From the NCBI RefSeq assembly GCF_011317445.1, contig NZ_JAAAPL010000002.1:620001-684000 (forward strand): a stretch of DNA of 64,000 bases. The letters run 5' to 3'. The stretch is from Chelativorans multitrophicus (GTDB lineage Bacteria; Pseudomonadota; Alphaproteobacteria; Rhizobiales; Rhizobiaceae). The notes beneath the pieces were generated by a model, which did no database searches, was not told the origin of the DNA, and saw only the letters and a program-made list of their open reading frames with translations. Position numbers and translations under genes: made by a program. Within the stretch, counting starts at the first letter, position 1. Each line of letters starts with the position of its first letter. Below are positions 36,325 through 45,136 of this stretch, in pieces.

Positions 36325-38082
36325 ATGACGGCGCTGACGGAGTTCAAGAACGGAAAAACCGGCTTGCGGTACGTCATCCTAGAGATGCTGACCGGTCTAA
36401 GGGCAGCATTTCTGCGCTTCCCGGTTCCATCCCTTTTTCTTGCTGCTGCTTCAATCCAGGCGGCACTGCTGATCGCCGATGTCCATCTCTTCCGCTTCGT
36501 GGCGGAATCAGAGGCGTCGGAAGTCTTTGTCGTCGGTCTCGTGGCCGGGGCGCTTGCGGCACTTGCGGCGGCCCTTTTTGGGGAGGCTCGCGGTCTTTCC
36601 GCGGTGGCGCGGATCGCGGTGGGTCTCGCCGCCGGGTTCTTTGCCGCAGCTCTGGTGTCCTTTCCGGAAACATTCCTCTCGATCGAGTGGGCACTGGTGG
36701 GCGCCTTGATCGGCCTCGTTCTCGTTGCACCATTTATCGGGCGCGGCACGAGCGGCTCATTCTGGATGTTTTCGGCGCATGCCGCCTTCGCGGCGCTCCT
36801 GGGCCTGTTGACCCTGTTGCTTTTTGCCGGCGGCATCTCGGCCATCATGGCGAGCCTCACGGTTCTCTTCGGCTTTGAAGTGCCTGACGATCTTTACGCT
36901 TATGTCTGGGCTTTCACCGGCCTTTTCGCGGCCCCTGTCTTTGCGATGGGACAGTTTCCCGACCGGTTTGACGAGCAACCCAATCAGGTGATGACCGGCT
37001 TTATGGATCGCGGCATGCGGGCGTTGGGCGATTTTATCGCCGCTCCCCTGCTTATCGTCTATGCGCTGATCCTGCACTTCTACGCCCTGAAGATCGTGGT
37101 GACAGGCGAGGTGCCTGAGGGACAGATCGGCTGGCTGGTGCTTGTCTACGGTCTTTGCATCTTCGGCGCGCTTCTGGTCATCAATCCGTTTTTCGACCAG
37201 GCCCGGACCCCGACGCGGTTTTTCCTGCGAGTCTGGCCCTTTTTCCTGCCGGTGCCGCTGGTTCTCCTGTTTTATGCGCTGGGTGTAAGGATCAGCACCT
37301 ATGGCGTGACGCCGGAACGCTACCTTCTGGGGCTTTTCGGGCTGATAACCGCGCTCATTCTGGTCATTCAACTTGTACCGCGCCTGCGGGGTGACATCCG
37401 CGTCATCGCTGGTGTCCCTGTCGCGGCGCTTATCCTCGGCGGCTTCGGGCCACAGGGGGCGGTGGGGGTTTCCATCCAAAGCCAGTCCGCCCGGTTTCTT
37501 TCCATTGTCGAGAACCCGCCGGTGGAAGGCCCGCGCCATGATGAAGCATTGGCTGCGCTGCAATTTCTGAACGGCCAGCGCGCCCTGGATCGAGTGGCGC
37601 CGGAAGGCACAGACACGTCCTACAAGGATGGCGAGGGCTATCGGGCGACCGCCTCGGCATGGGGATTGGATCCGCTGCAACCGAGCAAGGGGCCGAGGGG
37701 CTTCTCATTTGCTTCCGGGTCAGACCCCGCGGTCTTCGCCGTAACCGGTTTTGATGTCATCGCACAAAATGTCATGCTTGCCGTGGGAGCTGATGCTGCC
37801 GTTTCGATCACGCTGCCTGCGGGATCCAAGCTCGATTTTACGCTCGAGCCGGATGCCATTGTCATTGGGACGGGCGAGGAAAAAACGCGCTTTCCCGTCT
37901 CCGCGAGCGATATCGAGCAAATGGCGAGGGAGAGTGCGGCCAACGAGCCTGTCCGGCTTCCCCTGCAATCCGCCGGCCGGCAAATTCTGTTCCTGCCTTC
38001 CTACATTTATGCAGATATCGACGAATCTTCACGCCTGCAGAATCTGCAGGGCACCGTCCTGCTTCGTGCCCAGGACTGGTAA
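36325..38082 (+). CDS. DUF4153 multi-pass membrane protein
   Basis: A 585-residue integral membrane protein with about 12 hydrophobic segments in the first 410 residues followed by a soluble C-terminal domain of about 170 residues. ATG 36325 has CGGAGA upstream and gives MTALTEFKNGKTGLRYVILE. The membrane part fits DUF4153 (DRFDEQPNQ, MDRGMRALGDFIAAPLLIVYALILH). No enzymatic residues are evident and the physiological role is unknown. It converges with trmFO, leaving only six bases between stops. Confidence 0.82.
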   Translation: MTALTEFKNGKTGLRYVILEMLTGLRAAFLRFPVPSLFLAAASIQAALLIADVHLFRFVAESEASEVFVVGLVAGALAALAAALFGEARGLSAVARIAVGLAAGFFAAALVSFPETFLSIEWALVGALIGLVLVAPFIGRGTSGSFWMFSAHAAFAALLGLLTLLLFAGGISAIMASLTVLFGFEVPDDLYAYVWAFTGLFAAPVFAMGQFPDRFDEQPNQVMTGFMDRGMRALGDFIAAPLLIVYALILHFYALKIVVTGEVPEGQIGWLVLVYGLCIFGALLVINPFFDQARTPTRFFLRVWPFFLPVPLVLLFYALGVRISTYGVTPERYLLGLFGLITALILVIQLVPRLRGDIRVIAGVPVAALILGGFGPQGAVGVSIQSQSARFLSIVENPPVEGPRHDEALAALQFLNGQRALDRVAPEGTDTSYKDGEGYRATASAWGLDPLQPSKGPRGFSFASGSDPAVFAVTGFDVIAQNVMLAVGADAAVSITLPAGSKLDFTLEPDAIVIGTGEEKTRFPVSASDIEQMARESAANEPVRLPLQSAGRQILFLPSYIYADIDESSRLQNLQGTVLLRAQDW

Positions 38083-38088
38083 CAGAGT

Positions 38089-39495
38089 TTATTCGGCAGC
38101 CGCGCGGGTCGGAACACCAAGCCAGTCGCTGCAATCGGCAAGAGCCCGCGCGGTGATCGCGCGCTTCTTTGCAAGCGTCTTTTCCTTGCCGCGCAGGCGC
38201 TTCCCCTCCGGTTTCGGCAGTTCGACCGGCGGGAAAAGTCCGAAATTCACGTTCATCGGCTGGAAGGAGCGCTTGCCCGGCTCGTCCTCGGACAGGATAT
38301 GGCCGCCGGTAATGTGGCTGATGAGCGAGCCGAAGGCCGTGGTGGCCGGAGGGGGCATCATCTTCCGTCCAAGGCGTGCAGCGGCTGCAAAACGCCCGGC
38401 CATGAGTCCCATGGCCGCGCTTTCCACATAGCCCTCGCAACCGGTGATCTGGCCGGCAAAGCGCAGGCCGGGCCGTGATTTCAGCTGCAGCGTGATGTCG
38501 AGCAGGGCGGGGGAGTTGATATAGGTGTTGCGGTGCAGGCCGCCGAGCCGGGCGAACTCCGCGTTTTCCAGTCCGGGTATCATGCGGAAAATACGCACCT
38601 GCTCGGCATATTTCAGCTTCGTCTGGAAGCCGACCATATTGTAGAGCGTGCCCAGCGCATTGTCCTGCCGCAACTGCACGACGGCATAAGCCTTTTCGTC
38701 CGGCTTGTGTGCGTTTGTCAGGCCCATGGGCTTCATCGGGCCATGGCGCAGCGTCTCGGGCCCGCGCTCGGCCATTACCTCGATGGGCAAACAGCCGTCG
38801 AAATAGGGCGTTCCCTCCCACTCCTTGAAGGCGGTCTTTTCGCCGTCGAGGAGCGCCTGTACGAAAGCTTGGTACTGCTCCTTGTTCATGGGGCAGTTGA
38901 TATAATCCTTGCCGGTGCCGCCGGGGCCAGCCTTGTCATAGCGCGACTGGAACCAGCAGGTGTCCATGTCGATCGTGTCGAAATGCACGATCGGTGCGAT
39001 GGCGTCGAAGAAGGCCAGCGCCTCCGCTCCCGTCTCCTGGCGGATTGCCTCGGCGAGCGACGGCGCGGTGAGCGGGCCTGTAGCGATGATCGTCTGATCC
39101 CATTCGGAGGGCGGGAGACCGGCCACTTCCTCGCGCACCACCGTGATCAGCGGATGGCCGTGGATTGCCTGCGTCACCGCGTCCGAGAAGCCGTCTCGAT
39201 CGACCGCAAGCGCGCCGCCTGCCGGCACCTGATTGGCATCTCCCGCGCGCATGATGAGCGAACCTGCCAGGCGCATCTCCGCGTGCAGCAGTCCGACGGC
39301 GTTGGTCTGCGCATCGTCCGAGCGAAATGAGTTGGAGCAGACAAGCTCCGCCAGGCCGTCCGTCTTGTGGGCGTCGGTGCCGCGCACGGGACGCATTTCG
39401 TGGAGGATGACCGGCACGCCTGCCTCCGCCGCCTGCCAAGCCGCTTCCGAACCCGCGAGCCCGCCGCCAATGACATGAATGGGTTTTGTCGTCAT
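38089..39495 (-). CDS. trmFO: FADH2-dependent tRNA (uracil-54-C5)-methyltransferase TrmFO
   Basis: A 468-residue flavoprotein that uses methylenetetrahydrofolate to make ribothymidine at position 54 of tRNAs. The FAD-binding loop is [19 protein letters not shown] at the N-terminus; the family pattern continues with [26 protein letters not shown]. Further family segments are [35 protein letters not shown] and [23 protein letters not shown] 39495 is chosen because it begins the Rossmann motif; the frame is open to 39570. It lies just beyond the terminator of the DUF1127/stem-loop unit and probably has its own promoter in the short gap. Confidence 0.93.
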   Translation of the reverse strand: MTTKPIHVIGGGLAGSEAAWQAAEAGVPVILHEMRPVRGTDAHKTDGLAELVCSNSFRSDDAQTNAVGLLHAEMRLAGSLIMRAGDANQVPAGGALAVDRDGFSDAVTQAIHGHPLITVVREEVAGLPPSEWDQTIIATGPLTAPSLAEAIRQETGAEALAFFDAIAPIVHFDTIDMDTCWFQSRYDKAGPGGTGKDYINCPMNKEQYQAFVQALLDGEKTAFKEWEGTPYFDGCLPIEVMAERGPETLRHGPMKPMGLTNAHKPDEKAYAVVQLRQDNALGTLYNMVGFQTKLKYAEQVRIFRMIPGLENAEFARLGGLHRNTYINSPALLDITLQLKSRPGLRFAGQITGCEGYVESAAMGLMAGRFAAAARLGRKMMPPPATTAFGSLISHITGGHILSEDEPGKRSFQPMNVNFGLFPPVELPKPEGKRLRGKEKTLAKKRAITARALADCSDWLGVPTRAAAE

Positions 39496-39570
39496 GCGCT
39501 GGAGATAGGCCGAACCGCGCGCCAATGCAACGCGGGAGAAAGCCTGCAAGTCTGTGTGGGGAGAATACAA

Positions 39571-39608
39571 AAAACAACACCCGCCGGGGGAGGAGGTCCG
39601 GCGGGTGT
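39571..39608 (-). terminator. Stem-loop 1: intrinsic terminator with CCTCCTCCC loop
   Basis: On the minus strand ACACCCGCCGG (39608-39598), loop ACCTCCTCCC, CCGGCGGGTGT (39587-39577), then TGTTTTTT reading down to 39569. Stem 11 bp perfect. This is the last of three loops sharing CCTCCTCCC and ends the DUF1127/small-RNA unit. Confidence 0.8.
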
Positions 39609-39687
39609 CGTTTTGATCGACCGGCGTTTCGGGAGGAGGAGAAAGCCGGCCGTTTATCCGTCGAGACGGGAGGAGGATATCTCGACG
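39577..39687 (-). ncRNA. Candidate Cuckoo/CcsR-type small RNA array (three CCUCCUCCC stem-loops)
   Basis: Three consecutive hairpins on the minus strand directly downstream of the DUF1127 stop. Loop 3 (nearest the gene): stem CGTCGAGA/TCTCGACG (39680-39687, 39659-39666). Loop 2: CCGGC/TTTC pairs with GAAA/GCCGG and one bulged base (39621-39649). Loop 1: the 11-bp terminator hairpin (39577-39608). The plus-strand word GGGAGGAGG occurs at 39668-39676, 39631-39639 and 39588-39596, always in the loop, so the RNA displays CCUCCUCCC. Known Cuckoo RNAs of Rhodobacter (CcsR1-4) have this motif in loops and lie downstream of a DUF1127 gene. Confidence 0.75.
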
Positions 39688-39702
39688 AAACTCTTAATTG
39701 TG

Positions 39703-39843
39703 CTAGACCGACTTGCGGGCCAGGTAGGGGATGTCGCTGCGGGCGATCCCAAGATCGCTGAGTTCGCGGTTGGAAAGGCGGCTCAGCTCGTTAACCGTCT
39801 GCCGGTAACGGCGCCAGTTACGATAGGTGCGCATCAGGTTCAT
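39703..39843 (-). CDS. DUF1127 small protein (46 residues)
   Basis: MNLMRTYRNWRRYRQTVNEL then SRLSNRELSDLGIARSDIPY and LARKSV: the YRQTVNELSRLSNRELxDLGIxRxDI pattern is the DUF1127 core. It is a tiny, highly basic arginine-rich protein. In Rhodobacter sphaeroides the equivalent protein (CcaF1) sits upstream of the CcsR small RNAs and behaves as an RNA-binding regulator; in rhizobia related proteins affect RNA turnover and phosphate and carbon metabolism. Here it precedes three CCUCCUCCC stem-loops on the same strand with only 15 bases between its stop and the first stem, so the RNAs would be processed from its 3' untranslated region. Confidence 0.88.
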   Translation of the reverse strand: MNLMRTYRNWRRYRQTVNELSRLSNRELSDLGIARSDIPYLARKSV

Positions 39844-39885
39844 TTTCTTGCTCGTTCGCTTGGTTCGTTCAACCTTTGTGACCCC

Positions 39886-39915
39886 TAGATAGTCTCGGCC
39901 GAGGGCGAGGGGAAG
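39886..39915 (-). promoter_or_regulatory. Candidate RpoH-like promoter for the DUF1127/stem-loop unit
   Basis: On the minus strand CTTCCC (39915-39910), 17 bases, then CTATCTA (39892-39886), 42 bases before the ATG. It resembles the RpoH pattern of CTTG near -35 and CYTAT near -10, but only CTT is kept of the -35. In Rhodobacter the CcsR unit is driven by RpoHI/RpoHII. The match here is partial. Confidence 0.3.
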
Positions 39916-40153
39916 TGCGATTGTTGCATGGCAGCATTGCAAATTGTGCATCGCACCATACATCCGCCACAGAGCCGCCAGGAAGCGGCTGGGCGCCGCC
40001 ATCTTCCTTAATGCCGAACATGCCGGGAAAGCGGCGACCCAAAGGCGAGCCCGAATGCGCCAGAGGAAAAAGCCGCCTGAAGGCAAATTTCCTTTGATAG
40101 CCGCAGCCCAGATGATATAGAACCCCGCGCTTTCGAGGGGCGCCAGCCTCGAA
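39916..40153. other. Non-coding stretch between the DUF1127 promoter and tRNA-Leu
   Basis: Together with the upstream leader this gives about 310 bases without a gene. I see no believable ORF; short frames here lack ribosome sites. A TTGCA/TGCAA inverted pair (around 39924-39942) may belong to the control of the DUF1127 unit. Confidence 0.3.
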
Positions 40154-40238
<85 letters not shown>

Positions 40239-40322
40239 GGCCACCCCTGGACACGGATTTTCGGCAGGCTGGCGGCGGGTGCCGCGGAGCCGCTGGCACG
40301 AATGAACATAAAGGTTTGATGA

Positions 40323-41741
40323 ATGCAGGTTAGCGAGATTCTCAACTCCGGTCTTAAGCGCGAGATCAAGATCACCGTGCCGGCCGAGGACATGGAAGCC
40401 CGCCTCATGGCGCGCCTGGAAGATGCCAAGAACAAGGTGCGGCTGAAGGGCTTCCGGCCTGGCAAGGTGCCGTTGCAGCACCTGCGCCGCATGTACGGCA
40501 AGTCCTTCATGGCCGAGGTCGTGAACGAGATCCTCAACGATTCCTCGCGCACCATCATCTCCGACCGCGGTGAAAAGCCTGCGATGCAGCCGGAAATCTC
40601 CATGACGGAGGACGAGAAGGTGCTCGCCGGCGCGGCTGATTTCGAATTCTCGCTTTCCTACGAGGTGATCCCGCCGATCGAAATCAAGGATCTCGCCGGT
40701 ATAAAGATCACGCGTCCGGTCTATGACGTGCCGGACGAGGAGGTGGACGAGCAGGTGAAGCGCGTTGCCGACTCCGTCCGCACCTATGAGGCGAAGAAGG
40801 GAAAAGCCGAGAAGGGCGACAAGGTCACCCTCGATTATGTCGGCAAGCTTGACGGCGAGCCATTCGACGGGGGCTCAGCCAACGACTCGGAAGTCGTGAT
40901 CGGCCACGGCCAGTTCATCCCGGGCTTCGAGGACGAGTTGATCGGCCTCAAGGCTGGCGACACGAAAACCTTCAAGATCACATTCCCGGAAACCTACGGG
41001 GCTCAGCATCTGGCTGGCAAGGAAGCTGAATTCGACGTCACCGTGAAAGAGGTGGCCGCGGCCGAGGAACTGGTGATCGACGACGAACTGGCCAAGAAGC
41101 TTGGGCTCGAGTCGGCAGAGAAGCTGCGCGAGATCATCCGCAGCCAGCTCGAGAACCAGTACGGCCAGATGACCCGCCAGAAGGCCAAGCGCCAGCTGCT
41201 CGACGCGTTGGACGAGAGTTACAAGTTCGAGGCGCCCTCCAAGCTGGTCGAGGCGGAGTTCAACAATATTTGGTCGCAGGTTACGCGCGACCTTGAGTCT
41301 GCCGGCCGTACTTTCGAAGACGAAGAGACGACCGAGGACGACGCGCGTCAGGAATATCAGCGCCTTGCCGAACGCCGTGTTCGCCTGGGCCTGGTGCTCG
41401 CGCAGATCGGCGAAGAGGCCAGTATTCAGGTTTCCGACGACGAGATGCAGCGGGCGCTCATCGAGACGATCCGCCGCTATCCCGCCCAGCAACAGCAGGA
41501 GATCTACGACTTCTATCGCCAGAACCCGCAAGCGCTGGCGTCGGTACGCGCTCCGCTCTTCGAGGAGAAGGTGGTCGATCAATTGCTTTCGCAGGTCGAT
41601 GTGACCGACCAGAAGGTCAGCCGCGACGAACTCCTGGCCGAGGATGAGGCCGAGGGGGAAGAAAAGAAGGCTGCGGGCGAGACCAAGAAGAAGGCGGCAC
41701 CTAAGAAGAAGGCCGCCAAGAAGGAAAGCGCCGCAGAATAG
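40323..41741 (+). CDS. tig: Trigger factor (ribosome-associated peptidyl-prolyl isomerase)
   Basis: A 472-residue chaperone that binds nascent chains at the ribosome exit tunnel. The ribosome-binding signature [16 protein letters not shown] is at about residues 45-60; the FKBP-like domain contains [17 protein letters not shown] and [17 protein letters not shown] (about 160-245), and a helical C-terminal domain follows. The protein ends in a Lys/Ala-rich tail ([18 protein letters not shown]), a common addition in rhizobia. A strong terminator follows the stop. Confidence 0.95.
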   Translation: MQVSEILNSGLKREIKITVPAEDMEARLMARLEDAKNKVRLKGFRPGKVPLQHLRRMYGKSFMAEVVNEILNDSSRTIISDRGEKPAMQPEISMTEDEKVLAGAADFEFSLSYEVIPPIEIKDLAGIKITRPVYDVPDEEVDEQVKRVADSVRTYEAKKGKAEKGDKVTLDYVGKLDGEPFDGGSANDSEVVIGHGQFIPGFEDELIGLKAGDTKTFKITFPETYGAQHLAGKEAEFDVTVKEVAAAEELVIDDELAKKLGLESAEKLREIIRSQLENQYGQMTRQKAKRQLLDALDESYKFEAPSKLVEAEFNNIWSQVTRDLESAGRTFEDEETTEDDARQEYQRLAERRVRLGLVLAQIGEEASIQVSDDEMQRALIETIRRYPAQQQQEIYDFYRQNPQALASVRAPLFEEKVVDQLLSQVDVTDQKVSRDELLAEDEAEGEEKKAAGETKKKAAPKKKAAKKESAAE

Positions 41742-41757
41742 GCGTTTGCGAAAAACC

Positions 41758-41787
41758 AAAAAACCCCGGTTCGCCCCGGGGTTTTTT
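41758..41787. terminator. Bidirectional intrinsic terminator between tig and the MFS gene
   Basis: CCCCGG-TTCGCC-CCGGGG flanked by AAAAAA on the left and TTTTTT on the right (stem 12 bp if the A:T pairs are counted). It ends tig on the plus strand and the convergent MFS gene on the minus strand. Confidence 0.9.
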
Positions 41788-41804
41788 ATTTCACGATTTT
41801 CAAG

Positions 41805-43007
41805 TCATGCCGGCTGCGCCTTCAGGCGCGGCAGCGGCGGGAAGGCCAGGGCCACAGCAGCCGCGCCGAGCCCGACCATGGCCGAACCGATGAACAGCCA
41901 AGCATAGCTTTGGAACGTATCGTAGATCCAGCCGCCGGCCAGCGGCCCGAACGCCATCCCGATGCTTGAAAGCATCGTTGCCGCACCGAGTACTGTTCCC
42001 AGTATGCGCTGTCCGAAATATTCGCGGGCCAGCACGGCATAAAGGGGCATGACGCCGCCATAGACAGCGCCGAAAATCGTCGCAAGAAGATAGAATTCCT
42101 CAAGCCGGCTCACGAAAAGATAGGCGCTGATTGCGACGGCCTGTAGCGCCAGTCCGGCAACAAGTATCTGCTTCACGCCGATCCGGTCTGCCAGGACGCC
42201 GAAGAGGATCCGCCCTCCGAGACCTGCAAGCCCCTCGACGCTGTAGATGCTGACCGCCGCCATGGGGGCTATGCCGCAAACCATGGCGTAGCTCACCATA
42301 TGGAAGATTGGACCTGAATGAGCCGCGCAGCAGGCGAAGAATGTGAGACCGAGCACAACAAATTGTGGCGAGCGCAGCGCCCGTGCGACGGAAAAGCCGC
42401 CACTTTCGCCCGAGAAGCCGGAGGCGTGCGCGTCTTGAACAGAGGGCGGGGGGCGGCGAATGAGAAGGGCGGCCGGGACCAGCAGAACCCAGGCGAGAAG
42501 GCCGATGAGGAACATTGCGGTGCGCCAGTCGTAGGCAGAGATGAGCCAGCGCGCCAGCGGCGAGATCGTCATCGGCGCCACGCCCATCCCAGCGGAAACC
42601 AGCGAGACCGCAAGACTGCGATTCTTGTCGAACCACGCGGTGGTCGCGCTGATCATCGGCGCGAAAAACGCGCTTGCCGACAGGCCGACGAGGATACCGT
42701 AGGTCAGCTGGAATTCCATGAGCGAGGCTGCGCGACTGGCCAGGACCAGAGCAAGACCCAGAAGTACAGCGCCCGTCAGCACGACGATGCGCGCTCCAAA
42801 GCGATCGCTCGCCGCGCCCCAGGCGAACCCGCCGAGGCCCATGACAATGAAATTAAGTGTCATCGCGCTTGAAATGCCTGCGCGCGACCAAAGCGTTTCG
42901 GAGGCGACGGGCTCAAGGAATATCGCCAATGAGAACATCGCCCCGATCGCGACGCATCCCATCAGCGCGCCTGCACCGACAATCACCCAGCGATAAGAAT
43001 GGCTCAT
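41805..43007 (-). CDS. MFS transporter (OFA/monocarboxylate-like)
   Basis: A 400-residue, 12-helix major facilitator protein. ATG 43007 has AGGGAAA upstream and begins MSHSYRWVIVGAGALMGCVA. Loop 2-3 shows WGAASDRFGARIVV, the MFS signature; helix 1 has IGAMFSLAIFLEP as in the oxalate/formate antiporter group. No substrate-specific residue can be read. It is a single gene in the minus direction, sharing the terminator with tig. The distance to the M23 peptidase (43158) is 150 bases, so co-transcription is possible. Confidence 0.85.
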   Translation of the reverse strand: MSHSYRWVIVGAGALMGCVAIGAMFSLAIFLEPVASETLWSRAGISSAMTLNFIVMGLGGFAWGAASDRFGARIVVLTGAVLLGLALVLASRAASLMEFQLTYGILVGLSASAFFAPMISATTAWFDKNRSLAVSLVSAGMGVAPMTISPLARWLISAYDWRTAMFLIGLLAWVLLVPAALLIRRPPPSVQDAHASGFSGESGGFSVARALRSPQFVVLGLTFFACCAAHSGPIFHMVSYAMVCGIAPMAAVSIYSVEGLAGLGGRILFGVLADRIGVKQILVAGLALQAVAISAYLFVSRLEEFYLLATIFGAVYGGVMPLYAVLAREYFGQRILGTVLGAATMLSSIGMAFGPLAGGWIYDTFQSYAWLFIGSAMVGLGAAAVALAFPPLPRLKAQPA

Positions 43008-43157
43008 GTGAATTTCCCTGTGACACGCCCCATTCGCGTGCTGCACGGCGCGTCACGATCCGCGCAGCACCCTCCGAGGACGTATCACCGGGACCGGATT
43101 CGACATCGCGGCTCGCTCAGGCGAAGATTTTTTGTGCGCCTCGAACCGGGCCGGGTT

Positions 43158-44438
43158 TCAGAGCAGCTCAGCCAGATGTTGGCCAGCCTTAATAAGCTTC
43201 CGTGGATTTATGGGGCGGTGGTTCTGGCGGATCTCATAGTGGAGATGCGGCCCGGTGGAACGTCCGCTGCTGCCGACGCGACCGATGACACCGCCATTGT
43301 CGATGCGATCCCCGATCTTCACCAGCACGTTGCTCAGATGCGCGTAGCGCGTCCTGATTCCGTTGCCGTGGTCGACCTCCACCATGCGCCCGTAGCCACC
43401 GTTCCAGCCTGCCTCCACGACAATGCCGGAAGCAGCCGCGCGGACGGGCGAGCCGGGGGACGCCCGGAAATCCATGCCCGCATGATAAGCGGTTCGCCCA
43501 AGAAGCGGATCTCGGCGCATGCCGAAACTGCTTGTGACCTGAGCTCCAGGCACCGGATGAGCGATCGGTATGCGGCGGACCTTGCGCTTTAGCGCTTCAA
43601 GACGGCTAAGCGCCTCATCAAGCTCCCGCGCCTTATCCTCAAAAGGGAGCGTGGCCGAGACGGGCAAAAGCGGACCGCCGGCGTTTTTCTGATCGGGAGT
43701 TGAAATGCTGATCCCGGCTGCATCGAGGGCTTCGCCAATGGCTTCGATGGTCCGGTATGTCTCTTCGGTCAGCCTGTCGACACGCTCGACCTGATCTGAC
43801 TCAAGATTCTGAAGTGATTGATCCAGGGCCTGAAAGAGCTCGTTCGAGTTGTCGAGCGGGTTTTCCTTGCGAATAGGCCAAGGCACCTTTGGCGTCGCCA
43901 CGCTGGCAAAGGCATTGCCTGCAATGGCCACATGTTCGATGCCATTGTCCTCCTTCTTCTCCGCCGGGTTTTCTATCTGTGGGCGCGGGGTGGGCACAGG
44001 AATAGGTTTGCTTGACGCATTCAGCTGTTCCGCCCGCTCCAGGAGAGGACCAAGCCAGCTGTGGCGCTCCGTCAGCCGCTCTTGCCTGCTGAGCAGTTCC
44101 ATGATCTTGCGCTCCAGGGCCTGCTGCTCGCTGGATTGATGGGTGGCGACGCGGTTGAGTTCCGCTCGAAGTGAGGAAATTCGCTCCTCATAGGCTCGCT
44201 GCATGCGAGCTTGAAGCACCACGGGCTCGCCTTGCGTTCCCGTGCTCGGGGCGAGCAGGTAAAGAGCCAAAACGGCGCCCGCAACGGCCACCCCGGCCAA
44301 TGCCGTGGCGCACATGCGGATCATCCAAGGCTTGACAATCCAAAACCGAACATCCTGCCCGCGGGCGACAACAATGGTGAGGGGACTTAAAGGATTGTCA
44401 GGCCCGTCGAAGCGCCCATTGCCTGTCATCAGCTTCAC
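43158..44438 (-). CDS. M23 family peptidoglycan metallopeptidase, membrane-anchored
   Basis: A 426-residue protein with one N-terminal membrane span (about residues 42-67, ATALAGVAVAGAVLALYLLAP), a coiled coil (about 80-140, repeated Arg/Glu/Leu heptads ELNRVATHQSSEQQALERK) and a C-terminal LytM domain. Zn ligands are visible: HAGMDF (H and D) and HLHYEI (H). The LytM domain starts with PVPGAQVTSSFGMRRDP. Both Zn motifs are intact, so it should be an active endopeptidase, unlike NlpD or EnvC activators. Its periplasmic location makes a cell-division or elongation role plausible. Confidence 0.9.
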   Translation of the reverse strand: MKLMTGNGRFDGPDNPLSPLTIVVARGQDVRFWIVKPWMIRMCATALAGVAVAGAVLALYLLAPSTGTQGEPVVLQARMQRAYEERISSLRAELNRVATHQSSEQQALERKIMELLSRQERLTERHSWLGPLLERAEQLNASSKPIPVPTPRPQIENPAEKKEDNGIEHVAIAGNAFASVATPKVPWPIRKENPLDNSNELFQALDQSLQNLESDQVERVDRLTEETYRTIEAIGEALDAAGISISTPDQKNAGGPLLPVSATLPFEDKARELDEALSRLEALKRKVRRIPIAHPVPGAQVTSSFGMRRDPLLGRTAYHAGMDFRASPGSPVRAAASGIVVEAGWNGGYGRMVEVDHGNGIRTRYAHLSNVLVKIGDRIDNGGVIGRVGSSGRSTGPHLHYEIRQNHRPINPRKLIKAGQHLAELL

Positions 44439-44534
44439 GGATCGACTGCCTGCTGCAGATTTGCCGAGAACGCCGACTAGACAGTATTAAGGTTAACAAA
44501 TCCTTACCGCGCGGAGGCGGGGCTCCTGCTGACG

Positions 44535-45011
44535 CTATGAATCGCGGAGGGCTTTTGCCGCCTTCAGCACCGCATCCACATGCCCCTTGAGCTGAACTTT
44601 GCGCCACAGCTCCGCAATGCGGCCCTCGGCATCGAGCAGGAAGGTGCTGCGCTCCACCCCCATATATTTGCGGCCATACATGCTCTTCTCCACCCACACG
44701 CCATAATCCTGCACCACCTTTTTCTCCGGGTCAGCGACAAGGCTGATGGAGATATCGTGCTTGGCCTTGAACTTGTCGTGGCTCTTCACGGTATCGGGAG
44801 AAAGCCCGACGATGGAAATACCCAGCGCTTCGAATTCGTCCTTCCGGGCCGAGAATTCGATGGCCTGCGCCGTGCATCCCGAAGTGTCGTCCTTGGGATA
44901 GAAATAGAGAACCACCGGTTTTCCGCGCAAACTCGACAACCGAAACGTGCGGCCGCCATCCTGCGGCAGCTCAAAATCGGGAGCTATGTCTCCTTTTTCG
45001 ACGATGGCCAT
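44535..45011 (-). CDS. bcp: Thiol peroxidase of the Bcp/PrxQ family (single-cysteine form)
   Basis: A 158-residue peroxiredoxin reading DIAPDFELPQDGG and FYPKDDTSGCTAQAIEFS, with peroxidatic Cys46. E. coli-type Bcp has a resolving Cys five residues later (GCTTEACDF); here that position is Ile51 and there is no other cysteine in the protein, so it must rely on an external thiol. It detoxifies peroxides in the cytoplasm. The start at 45011 begins with MAIVEKGDIAPDF. It diverges from the YhdP-like gene. Confidence 0.92.
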   Translation of the reverse strand: MAIVEKGDIAPDFELPQDGGRTFRLSSLRGKPVVLYFYPKDDTSGCTAQAIEFSARKDEFEALGISIVGLSPDTVKSHDKFKAKHDISISLVADPEKKVVQDYGVWVEKSMYGRKYMGVERSTFLLDAEGRIAELWRKVQLKGHVDAVLKAAKALRDS

Positions 45012-45136
45012 GATCTTACCCTTCTTCCCTGATTATGCCCGCATTGAATTCTTCCAGCCTCGGAAACTTGACCTCATCCGGGCCAAGCATGCCTATAATG
45101 GTTTGAAGCGGATTCGTCGCGATCGGTCCATAAACT

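Noticed and set aside
39588-39676. Regular GGGAGGAGG spacing considered as a short CRISPR-like or direct-repeat array
   Set aside because: The shared 9-mers are confined to loops of separate hairpins with different stems, spacing is irregular (43 and 37 bases) and too short for CRISPR; the Cuckoo RNA explanation accounts for all of it.
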